Of a DNA stretch of 5,351 bases, positions 1-5,351 are shown piece after piece. A program made the translations under genes and the position numbers. This stretch comes from a bacterium HR23 (lineage in GTDB: Bacteria > Chloroflexota > Dehalococcoidia > Lucifugimonadales > HRBIN23), in NCBI GenBank assembly GCA_002923335.1, contig BEHZ01000115.1, positions 1 to 5,351 on the forward strand. The letters are read 5' to 3'. Position 1 is the stretch's first letter. Every line of letters begins with the position of its first letter. Below the pieces are notes generated by a model. It searched no databases. It saw only the letters and a list, made by a program, of their open reading frames with translations, and was not told the origin of the DNA.

Positions 1-197
1 AGATCGGCCGTCAGGCGCGCCCGCACCAGGGCCAGCGCCTCCGGGGCCAGCACCGCCCCCTGCCCCCAGCGCTCCACCTCCACCCACGCCTCCCCAGGGG
101 TAGGACGGGGCAGGGAAAGGGCCTTCAGCCCCCGCTCCGAGGCGACCGCCGCTACCCACCCCCACACCGTCGGGAAGAGAGCAAACGCCAGGGCCAT
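1..197 (-). CDS. ogt: Methylated-DNA--protein-cysteine methyltransferase (O6-alkylguanine repair), N-terminal part, cut by window edge
   Basis: Sixty-five codons are visible before the gene leaves the window at base 1. The N-terminus reads roughly FPTVWGWVAAVASERGLKAL, then a Leu-Pro-Arg-Pro stretch. This resembles the N-terminal ribonuclease-H-like domain of Ogt/MGMT proteins, where a short strand (FPT-x-x-GW) is followed by a Ser-Glu-(Arg/Lys)-Gly-Leu turn. Such proteins transfer an alkyl group from O6-alkylguanine in DNA to a cysteine in a PCHR motif. That motif and the DNA-binding helix lie beyond the window, so activity cannot be judged. The ATG (197-195) comes 4 bases after the tgpA stop and is preceded by a strong GGAGG at 209-205, 7 bases away. 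Cotranscription with the upstream membrane genes is likely. The family call rests on recognition of the N-terminus only; an unrelated small protein is possible. Confidence 0.68.
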   Translation of the reverse strand, partial: MALAFALFPTVWGWVAAVASERGLKALSLPRPTPGEAWVEVERWGQGAVLAPEALALVRARLTAD

Positions 198-201
198 CTT
201 T

Positions 202-209
202 TCACCTCC
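202..209 (-). promoter_or_regulatory. Ribosome-binding site of ogt-like gene, overlapping the tgpA stop codon
   Basis: On the minus strand GGAGGTGA spans 209-202, with the ATG at 197. The same bases encode the last two arginines and the TGA stop of the tgpA-like gene. Ribosomes ending tgpA therefore sit on the initiation site of the next gene, which favours translational coupling. Confidence 0.75.
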
Positions 210-2739
210 GTAACACCTTGCGCCACATGGCACGCCGGACATGCCTCCACGCCCTCCGCAGCCGCTCCTGCTCCGCCGGTAGCAGGCCCTTCCGCCCATA
301 CCGGGAGCGGGCAAAGGCGTCGGCGATGAGGGCAATGTCTCCCTCTGCCTCGGGGGCGAGGTGCCCCAGACGCCGGGCAAACTCCGCAGGGGTCTGGTAG
401 GGCTCCAAGGGCACCCCCGCCCACGCCCCCAGCAAAGCCATCCGCCGGAAGATATCCTCTGCCCGCACCACCCCCGCCATACTGCGCTGGTAGAGAAGCC
501 ATAGCACCAGAGCCATACCCATCAGGGTGCCCACACCCACCAGCAGGGACACGCTCCAGGGCCGTCCAAGGGCTCCACCCCCGCCCTGAGGGCCCACCGC
601 CTCGCCCAGGAAGACATCGTCCTCCGGCAGGAACTCGTCCTCAAGGGGTGCGACGGCGATGTCCCCCTCTCCAGCGCCCACCGCCGGCAGGGGCCCACGC
701 GGGGGAGGCTGGTAGCCGGGGGTCGGCTCAAAGTCTATCCACCCGTAGCCGGGGAAATACACCTGCGTCCAGGCGTGGCTGTCCTTATCCCGCACCACGA
801 AGACCTTCTTCTCCTGGTCCAGGGTGCCGGGGGCATAGCCCGCCACCACCCGCGCCGGAACCCCCACCGCCCGCAGGAGCACCGCCATGGCAGAGGCAAA
901 GTATTCGCTGTAGCCCTTCTTGGACACGAAGAGGAAGTAGTCTATTCCATCCGCCCCAAAGGGGGGAGCCTCAATAGTCAATGAGTAGGTATAGGAGGCC
1001 CGCAGATACTCCTGCACCGCCAGGGCCTTATCGTAGGGGTTGGGAGCGTCCCGGGTCAACTGCTCGGCCAGTTCCCGCACCCGTGTAGGCAGGGTGTCGG
1101 GGAGTTGCAGGTAGCGGTCCGTTACCCAGGAGGGGTAGTCGGTGCCCGCCTGGCGCAGGTCCTCCTCCGTGGCGATGGAGACGGCGGAGTTGACCTGATA
1201 CTTGAAGCCGGCCGAGAGGCGGTCCCTGGCCCGCAACGCCACAATATCCGGCGGGGCGGGGTGCCGACGGGTTACCACCAGCCCCCGCAACACATCCAGG
1301 CGCAACAGGGCCTGCTCCAGGGCCGGCCGATACCCCTCCCCCGGGGGGACCTCCACCTCCCGCCGCCCCCCCGGGCCCCCGCCCAGGATAAGACGGCTCA
1401 CCAGCACATCCCCCGGCAGGGCGTTCAGGAGAGTGTCCACCGGGTCCTCTTGCAGACGGGCGAAGCGCAGACGCATCAGGCGCTCCCGGGCCTCCTGCAA
1501 GTCGGGAGGCAGGTCAGGCTGGCGCAGGCCTTCGGAGAGGAGGAGGGTAAAACTCTTGGGCGCCGCTACCTCCACCTGGAGGGGCAGGCTGGCCTGCAAG
1601 GGCACCTCGGTGGCGAAGAGGTCGCTGGCGGGGAAGGCCAGAGTGATCTCCTGCGTCATCTCCTGGCGGGACCGATAGGTCTCGGGCACGGCGTCCGGGG
1701 AGACCCACCCCAGGTCGTGGGTCTCGGTGGTCTCCGTGAGCCACCCCTGGGGGGTGTAAAAGGTATAAATCCGCGCCACCCAGTAGGAAGGGCGCAGGGT
1801 AGAGGCGTAGAAAATGGGCTCTTCACTGAGGGTAATGGCCCCCTGGAAGGGGAGCACCAGCCCAAAGGTGCGAAAGGGGATGGCCTTGCGGGCCGGCAGG
1901 CCCGAAAACATGCGGTTGAACTCGCTCTCCAGGCGGTCAACGGGGGCACGCACCTCGTCCCACGCACGGCGCAGGGGGGTGGCGATGGGCGCTTTCAGGG
2001 GCAGGGTGGCAGTTACGATGAGCACCAGCACCGTGAGCCACAGGGCGTCGTTCAGGGCCAGCCACTCCTGCGCCGGCGAGACCTGCACCCCCACTTGCCC
2101 CCACCTCTCCCGCTGGCGCACCACGTGCAGGCGTGCCGATAAGAGCATGGCGAAGAACAGGTAGATGTAGAAGTAAACGAAAAACTCCGAAGGCAGATAA
2201 CTGAGGTTGGTGAGGAGGGCCAGGGCACTGGGGAGCACCGCCACCCAGATATTGCGCAGGCGAAACGCCCCCCACGCGCTCACCCACGCCACCACCCATC
2301 CCACCGCCGTGAGGGCCACGGCGAAGGGGAGGGTATCGGTGCTAATGCCCCCGGTGCGGAAGGCCTTCCAGAAGGCAGTCAGGCGCAGGTTCACCTCCGC
2401 CACCTGGGACGGAAGGCCGCGGGCATCCGTTAGGGTGCCCGCCAGCCAGTAGGTGATGCCCACCCCCAGCAGAAGGCCCACCGGCTGAAGGAGCCACCCG
2501 TTCACCCGCACCCGCTCCAGAAGCCAGGCCGACACCACCGCCAGCACCACCACCAGGGCCAGGTTCGGGGTATCAGCCCAGCGGGCACGGTCCACGCTCC
2601 ACACCACGGCCAGCAGGGATAAGAGCACCAGCACAGCGGTAACCCAGCCGGTGCGTGGAGCAACGGCGTGGTAAATCTGCTCCGCCCTCTTTGCCCACCA
2701 TGGGCGGGCAACCGCTATCTCGCCTCCAGCAACACTCAT
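202..2739 (-). CDS. tgpA: TgpA-type membrane transglutaminase-like protein with serine in place of the catalytic cysteine
   Basis: This is an 845-residue protein. The N-terminal part has about seven membrane segments (near residues 32-49, 58-74, 82-103, 137-157, 163-182, 186-204, 231-248), like the DUF3488/TgpA region. A long extracytoplasmic part follows, with a transglutaminase-like core at about 560-675. Then come an acidic, Gly-rich linker (about 685-725), one more membrane segment (about 727-750) and a cytoplasmic DUF4129-like tail with TPAEFARRLG. The core shows GYSEYFAS, then LLRAVGVPARVVAGY, SHAW (His655), and GWIDFEPTPGY. Alignment puts Ser611 (AGC, 907-909) at the catalytic cysteine and Glu671 at the usual Asp. 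Glu there is, to my recollection, seen in other members; loss of Cys is the odd point, and the protein has no cysteine at all. The ATG at 2739 overlaps the DUF58 stop as ATGA, indicating translational coupling. In Pseudomonas aeruginosa TgpA is essential; the substrate of this family is uncertain. The role is probably structural or peptide-binding in the envelope. Confidence 0.9.
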   Translation of the reverse strand: MSVAGGEIAVARPWWAKRAEQIYHAVAPRTGWVTAVLVLLSLLAVVWSVDRARWADTPNLALVVVLAVVSAWLLERVRVNGWLLQPVGLLLGVGITYWLAGTLTDARGLPSQVAEVNLRLTAFWKAFRTGGISTDTLPFAVALTAVGWVVAWVSAWGAFRLRNIWVAVLPSALALLTNLSYLPSEFFVYFYIYLFFAMLLSARLHVVRQRERWGQVGVQVSPAQEWLALNDALWLTVLVLIVTATLPLKAPIATPLRRAWDEVRAPVDRLESEFNRMFSGLPARKAIPFRTFGLVLPFQGAITLSEEPIFYASTLRPSYWVARIYTFYTPQGWLTETTETHDLGWVSPDAVPETYRSRQEMTQEITLAFPASDLFATEVPLQASLPLQVEVAAPKSFTLLLSEGLRQPDLPPDLQEARERLMRLRFARLQEDPVDTLLNALPGDVLVSRLILGGGPGGRREVEVPPGEGYRPALEQALLRLDVLRGLVVTRRHPAPPDIVALRARDRLSAGFKYQVNSAVSIATEEDLRQAGTDYPSWVTDRYLQLPDTLPTRVRELAEQLTRDAPNPYDKALAVQEYLRASYTYSLTIEAPPFGADGIDYFLFVSKKGYSEYFASAMAVLLRAVGVPARVVAGYAPGTLDQEKKVFVVRDKDSHAWTQVYFPGYGWIDFEPTPGYQPPPRGPLPAVGAGEGDIAVAPLEDEFLPEDDVFLGEAVGPQGGGGALGRPWSVSLLVGVGTLMGMALVLWLLYQRSMAGVVRAEDIFRRMALLGAWAGVPLEPYQTPAEFARRLGHLAPEAEGDIALIADAFARSRYGRKGLLPAEQERLRRAWRHVRRAMWRKVLRR

Positions 2740-3974
2740 ACCATCCCCCGCTCGTGTCGTCGTGCGCCGGCGTAGGCAAGCGCGCCCGTGGGGCGGGCCA
2801 GCGCCTGGGCCAGAAGGTCGCCCCGATGCACCCGGTAGGTGGGCACCCCCAGCATCCCCAACCGCTCCAGCACCCCCTCGGCCCCCTCCCCCCGGCCGAA
2901 GGAGCGCGGCTCCAGGAGGATGGCCACCACCCGCACCCCCCGGCGCAGCAGGGGGTCCAGGGCCAGGGGCCACGCCTCATCCCCCGAGGGGGTAATGACC
3001 ACCAGACTACTCATGTGGGAGAAGCGCCCCCCCTCCTGCTGGAGCACCTGGTCCAGGGGAGTATCCCCGCCGGCCTGCACCGTGGCGAGTTCCTCCAGGA
3101 TGCGCAAGAGATGCCCCGCCCCCCGCTTGGGCGGCACCACCGCCGGCCGGTCCCCGTAGGCCAGCAGGCCAACAGGGAGTTCCGCATCCAGATACTTGTG
3201 AGCCACCGAGGCGGCGATGGTGGCCGCCCATTCATCGGTGGCGTCTCGCTCCTGGCCGGCCTGCACCTCCTTATGCATATCCGCCAGTATCCACAAATCC
3301 CCGCCCAGGCCCTGGTCAAACTCCTTGACCATCAGCCGCCCCAGGCGGGCGGTGGTCAGCCAGTGGACACGGGCCAGGCTGTCGCCGTAGGCGTATTCCC
3401 GCACCGCTGCTGCGTGGGGGGTGAGGGCCTGGCTTCGCTGACGCAAGGGGCCTTCCCCCGGCAGGTCGGCCGCCAGCACCCGGAAGTAGGGGATGGGCAC
3501 CACGGCGGGATATACCAGGAGGGTCTCCTCGGCCAGAAAGGAACGGCGGAAGGTGAAGAGGCCGAAGGGGTCGCTGGCCCGCACCTCCACCGGCCCCAGG
3601 CGGTAGAGGCCCCGTCGGGTCGGTGTGGTGACGGTGCGCCAGGAACGGAAGCCGCGGGCCGGCAAACTGATGGCCATTCCGCCCCCGTGTCGGGGCAGGT
3701 CCGAGCGCTCCCGCACCTCCAGCCATCCCTTGGGCAGGGGCCAGCCATTGTAGACCGAGATGCGCTCTTCCAACGGCTCCCCCACCTGCACACGGGTGGC
3801 ACGGCGTCGGACCTCCACCCGCAGGCCCCGCACCCCCATCCACGCCCACACCAGCCCAATCCCCAACACCAGGGCCATGGCATACGCCAGCCGGTAGAAC
3901 AGAGGGAAGCCGGTAGCCAGCCCGAAGAGGAGGGCTATCCCCGTAAGGGCCAACCCTACCAGCGCCCTGCGCAC
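2736..3974 (-). CDS. DUF58 family membrane-anchored protein, partner of MoxR ATPase
   Basis: This is a 412-residue protein from a GTG at 3974. Two membrane helices form the N-terminus (about 3-22 and 26-48). A beta-rich segment (about 50-155) contains the family's SDPFGLF motif (134-140). The DUF58 signature follows: R192-x-Y194-x-x-G197-D198-x-x-x-R202-x-x-W205, then TARLGRLMVKE (208-218). The remainder (about 226-390) looks like a von Willebrand A fold, but its first metal-site loop reads LADMHKE rather than D-x-S-x-S. Proteins of this family are regularly encoded beside MoxR ATPases and are thought to be their membrane-side partners; biochemical function is unknown. Start choice: the GTG at 3974 has AAGGAGG at 3985-3979 and directly precedes the first helix. 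An in-frame GTG at 4031 would add 19 Gly/Pro/acidic residues, but it has no ribosome-binding site. The end overlaps the next gene's ATG by four bases. No cysteine is present. Confidence 0.9.
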   Translation of the reverse strand: MRRALVGLALTGIALLFGLATGFPLFYRLAYAMALVLGIGLVWAWMGVRGLRVEVRRRATRVQVGEPLEERISVYNGWPLPKGWLEVRERSDLPRHGGGMAISLPARGFRSWRTVTTPTRRGLYRLGPVEVRASDPFGLFTFRRSFLAEETLLVYPAVVPIPYFRVLAADLPGEGPLRQRSQALTPHAAAVREYAYGDSLARVHWLTTARLGRLMVKEFDQGLGGDLWILADMHKEVQAGQERDATDEWAATIAASVAHKYLDAELPVGLLAYGDRPAVVPPKRGAGHLLRILEELATVQAGGDTPLDQVLQQEGGRFSHMSSLVVITPSGDEAWPLALDPLLRRGVRVVAILLEPRSFGRGEGAEGVLERLGMLGVPTYRVHRGDLLAQALARPTGALAYAGARRHERGMV

Positions 3975-3978
3975 AACG

Positions 3979-3985
3979 CCTCCTT
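3979..3985 (-). promoter_or_regulatory. Ribosome-binding site deciding the DUF58 gene start
   Basis: AAGGAGG on the minus strand ends 4 bases before a GTG at 3974. The spacing is slightly short but the match is near perfect. The upstream in-frame GTG at 4031 has nothing comparable, so this site favours the shorter product. Confidence 0.6.
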
Positions 3986-4016
3986 CCCTGCCTGTGCCTG
4001 GCCCACTGTCCTCTGG

Positions 4017-4029
4017 GGAGGTGCCCTCC
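4017..4029 (-). repeat. Small hairpin in the moxR-DUF58 intercistronic spacer
   Basis: Minus-strand GGAGG, a three-base GCA loop, then CCTCC form a perfect 5-bp stem about 9 bases after the moxR stop. No T-run follows, so it is not a standard terminator. It could mark an mRNA processing or attenuation point, or be chance in GC-rich DNA. Its position fits the 4037-3975 segment being an untranslated spacer. Confidence 0.3.
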
Positions 4030-4037
4030 ACAGGGCG

Positions 4038-4997
4038 CTACGCCATGCCCCGCACCCCCGGCACCGGCACCTGCTCCAGGATGTCCTCCACGACCTTGCG
4101 CCCATCCAGGCCCCGCATGCGTGCCTGGGGAGCAACGATAATGCGGTGGGACAGGGCGGGCTGGGCCAGTTCCTTCACATCATCGGGGAGCACATAGTCC
4201 CGCCCCCGAATAAAGGCCAGGGCCTGGGCGGCGCGGAAGAGGGTCAGGGACGCCCGAGGGGATGCCCCCAGGCTCACCTCGGGGGACTTACGGGTCGCCT
4301 CTACCAGGGAGACGATATAGCGCTTGATGAGGGCGTCTACATACACCCCCTTCACTGCCTCCTGGGCACGCACGATCTCCTCGGGGTCGGTAACGGGGCC
4401 GATGGTCTCAATGGGGTGCACCTGCACCTGGCGCTCAATAATGGCGATCTCCTCTTCAAAGGAGGGGTAGCCCAGGGTAATGCGCAGGAGGAAGCGGTCC
4501 AACTGGGCCTCGGGAAGGGGAAAGGTGCCCTCGTATTCAATGGGGTTCTGGGTAGCCAGAACCATGAAGGGGCGGGGCAAGGTGTGGGTAACCCCCTCCA
4601 CGGTTACCTGGCGTTCCTCCATGGCCTCCAGGAGGGCCGACTGGGTCTTGGGCGTGGCACGGTTGATCTCGTCCGCCAGCACCACCTGGGCCATAATGGG
4701 GCCGGGGCGGAACTCAAAGGTGCCCGTGCGCTGATTATACACCGACACGCCCGTGACATCGGTGGGCAGGAGGTCAGGAGTGAACTGGATGCGCTTGAAG
4801 GTGCACCCAGCCGATTTGGCCAGGCTCCGTGCCAGCATGGTCTTGCCCACGCCGGGCACATCCTCTATCAGGGCGTGGCCGTTGCACAGCAGGGCGATAA
4901 CCGTCTGCTCCACGGCCCGATCCTTGCCCACAATGACCTTCTTCATGTTCTCAACGATCCTGCGGGGGACCTCCTGGACGGCAACGGCGGTAGTCAA
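4038..4997 (-). CDS. moxR: MoxR family AAA+ ATPase
   Basis: This is a 319-residue protein from a TTG at 4997, the usual length for MoxR proteins. All AAA+ elements are in place: Walker A EDVPGVGKT (45-53), the MoxR hallmark FTPDLLPTDVTG (72-83), Walker B VVLADEINRA (105-114, with D109 and E110), sensor 1 ATQNP (N151), LDRF carrying the likely arginine finger R168, and sensor 2 SPRA (R248) in the lid domain. It should therefore be an active ATPase, forming hexameric rings as relatives do. MoxR ATPases act as chaperone-like remodellers of partner proteins, often ones with von Willebrand A domains. The DUF58 protein encoded next is the probable partner. The start is chosen because TTG lies 5 bases after GAGGAGG (5009-5003). 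An in-frame GTG at 5150 would add 51 residues across the promoter and palindrome and has no family similarity I can see. It is the first gene of the leftward operon. Confidence 0.93.
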   Translation of the reverse strand: MTTAVAVQEVPRRIVENMKKVIVGKDRAVEQTVIALLCNGHALIEDVPGVGKTMLARSLAKSAGCTFKRIQFTPDLLPTDVTGVSVYNQRTGTFEFRPGPIMAQVVLADEINRATPKTQSALLEAMEERQVTVEGVTHTLPRPFMVLATQNPIEYEGTFPLPEAQLDRFLLRITLGYPSFEEEIAIIERQVQVHPIETIGPVTDPEEIVRAQEAVKGVYVDALIKRYIVSLVEATRKSPEVSLGASPRASLTLFRAAQALAFIRGRDYVLPDDVKELAQPALSHRIIVAPQARMRGLDGRKVVEDILEQVPVPGVRGMA

Positions 4998-5002
4998 CGC
5001 AT

Positions 5003-5009
5003 CCTCCTC
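5003..5009 (-). promoter_or_regulatory. Ribosome-binding site of moxR (TTG start)
   Basis: Minus-strand GAGGAGG ends 5 bases before the TTG at 4997 and decides the moxR start. An ATG at 5002 directly abuts this site, but it is in another frame and meets TGA after one further codon, so it cannot be the moxR start. Confidence 0.75.
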
Positions 5010-5055
5010 ATCCTGCCCCAAGCGCAACAGCCTCCCCCTGGGGCGTGGTGCCTTT

Positions 5056-5084
5056 AGTATAGCACAGAGGCGCCTCTGCAAGGC
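5056..5084 (-). promoter_or_regulatory. Probable sigma-70-type promoter of the moxR operon (extended -10)
   Basis: On the minus strand TATACT (5061-5056) matches five of six -10 consensus bases and is preceded by TGC, giving an extended -10 (TGnTATACT). A 17-base spacer places the -35 at 5084-5079 (GCCTTG), a poor match, which an extended -10 can offset. The expected transcript start is near 5049, leaving a leader of about 50 bases before the moxR TTG. This is one of few AT-rich spots in the region. Confidence 0.6.
5065..5078. repeat. Perfect 14-bp palindrome in the moxR promoter spacer, candidate operator
   Basis: CAGAGGCGCCTCTG is identical on both strands. It occupies the spacer between the -10 extension (5062-5064) and the -35 position (from 5079) of the leftward promoter. 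A two-fold symmetric site here could bind a dimeric regulator. No regulator gene is visible to link to it. Confidence 0.5.
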
Positions 5085-5111
5085 CCCTTCCCCACCCGTT
5101 CCCTGCCCCCA

Positions 5112-5138
5112 GGGGGCCAAACGGTTGACAAGGCCCCC
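5112..5138. repeat. Inverted repeat around the -35 of the rightward promoter
   Basis: GGGGGCC (5112-5118) and GGCCCCC (5132-5138) are exact reverse complements separated by 13 bases, and the loop contains TTGACA. The arms are simple G and C runs in GC-rich DNA, so chance is a real explanation. An operator is possible. Confidence 0.3.
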
Positions 5139-5153
5139 CTTTCCCTGCACAAT
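5125..5153 (+). promoter_or_regulatory. Probable promoter of the sulfurtransferase gene
   Basis: A perfect -35 TTGACA (5125-5130), a 17-base spacer and CACAAT (5148-5153, four of six bases) form a sigma-70-type promoter. Transcription would begin near 5160, so the mRNA leader would be only about ten bases and the ribosome-binding site would lie at its very 5' end. Confidence 0.5.
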
Positions 5154-5159
5154 CTCCCC

Positions 5160-5165
5160 AGGAGG
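5160..5165 (+). promoter_or_regulatory. Ribosome-binding site of the sulfurtransferase gene
   Basis: AGGAGG ends 5 bases before the ATG at 5171, a textbook match that fixes the start codon. Confidence 0.75.
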
Positions 5166-5170
5166 GCACT

Positions 5171-5351
5171 ATGGCGACACAAGGCTTTGCACGGCCCGAC
5201 CTGCTGGTGGAGCCGTCCTGGCTCCAGACGCACCTGGATGACCCCTCCCTGCGCATCGTGGACTGCGACCCCCGAGACGCCTACTTCCGCATCCACATCC
5301 CAGGGGCGGTGTGCGTCCCCGACAACTACTTCAAAGACCCCAACCACCGCC
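5171..5351 (+). CDS. Rhodanese-like sulfurtransferase, N-terminal part, cut by window edge
   Basis: Sixty codons are visible from the ATG, with AGGAGG in front. Residues 11-19 (LLVEPSWLQ) match the usual opening of thiosulfate/3-mercaptopyruvate sulfurtransferases. LRIVDCDPRDAY (27-38) matches the first rhodanese strand and loop. Y38-x-x-x-H42-I-P-G-A-V (38-47) fits the rhodanese signature 1 pattern. Such enzymes move sulfane sulfur from thiosulfate or mercaptopyruvate to an acceptor through a cysteine persulfide. In two-domain members that cysteine is in the C-terminal domain, outside the window, so activity and donor cannot be stated. Cys32 and Cys48 are not at the known active site. The gene is divergent from the moxR operon and shares its 173-base upstream region, with no other sign of a functional link. 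Confidence 0.85.
   Translation, partial: MATQGFARPDLLVEPSWLQTHLDDPSLRIVDCDPRDAYFRIHIPGAVCVPDNYFKDPNHR

Noticed and set aside
1105..2142. A 345-codon open frame on the plus strand inside tgpA
   Set aside because: It has the same low-complexity Gly/Gln/His/Pro composition and no start context. It is a shadow of tgpA codon bias.
2740..2973. A 78-residue N-terminal extension of the TgpA-like protein
   Set aside because: It is Gly/Pro/Ala/Arg-rich and lies wholly within the DUF58 coding region in another frame. The ATGA overlap at 2739-2736 is the natural start.
5015..5044. A 6-bp stem (GCCCCA/TGGGGC) in the moxR leader as a riboswitch or attenuator
   Set aside because: It is a short stem with an 18-base loop in GC-rich DNA, with no T-run and no known riboswitch core.
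2655..5057. An 800-codon open frame on the plus strand, antisense to moxR, the DUF58 gene and the start of tgpA
   Set aside because: Its product is a His/Gly/Gln/Pro-rich sequence with no recognisable domain, and it spans three well-supported genes on the other strand. Long antisense open frames are expected opposite genes with strong G/C third-position bias.
5112..5143. GC-rich hairpin followed by TTT read as a rho-independent terminator
   Set aside because: No gene reads into it from the left on the plus strand, the T-run is only three bases, and it overlaps a perfect -35.
4998..5150. A 51-residue N-terminal extension of MoxR from a GTG at 5150
   Set aside because: It would run through the extended -10 promoter and the palindrome and has no family similarity. 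The TTG at 4997 has an excellent ribosome-binding site and gives the normal family length.
1..5351. CRISPR array, transposon ends, tRNA or rRNA genes, or a new defence system
   Set aside because: I see no regularly spaced direct repeats, transposase, tRNA-like folds or rRNA sequence. The gene set is a known envelope module with ordinary neighbours.

Overview
The window is GC-rich, roughly two-thirds by eye. It has strong Shine-Dalgarno sites and tight gene packing. Four head-to-tail genes lie on the minus strand, and one divergent gene starts at the right edge. The gene set and residue style resemble a Chloroflexota-like, possibly thermophilic, bacterium. That placement is an impression from protein style, not a measured one.

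Layout from right to left: the start of a rhodanese-type sulfurtransferase runs rightward from 5171 and is cut by the window edge. A 173-base divergent intergenic region (4998-5170) holds a candidate promoter in each direction. It also holds a perfect 14-bp palindrome in the spacer of the leftward promoter. Reading leftward come a MoxR-family AAA+ ATPase (4997-4038, probable TTG start), a membrane-anchored DUF58 protein (3974-2736), a large membrane transglutaminase-like protein of the TgpA type (2739-202, ATGA overlap with DUF58), and the N-terminal third or so of an apparent O6-alkylguanine-DNA alkyltransferase (197 to beyond base 1).

MoxR + DUF58 + transglutaminase-like protein is a widespread bacterial module. 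The MoxR ATPase is thought to act as a chaperone or remodelling factor on its membrane partners. The DUF58 protein has a von Willebrand A-like C-terminal region, and the transglutaminase-fold protein works at or outside the membrane. The alkyltransferase follows with a 4-base gap, and its ribosome-binding site overlaps the tgpA stop codon, so it is probably made from the same transcript.

The most notable observation is that the transglutaminase-like protein has Ser611 where the family has its catalytic cysteine. It retains the His and a Glu in the Asp position, and no cysteine occurs anywhere in its 845 residues. It cannot be a cysteine-nucleophile transglutaminase or protease as encoded. I see no mobile element, CRISPR array, tRNA or rRNA, and no clearly new multi-gene system; the module itself is known.
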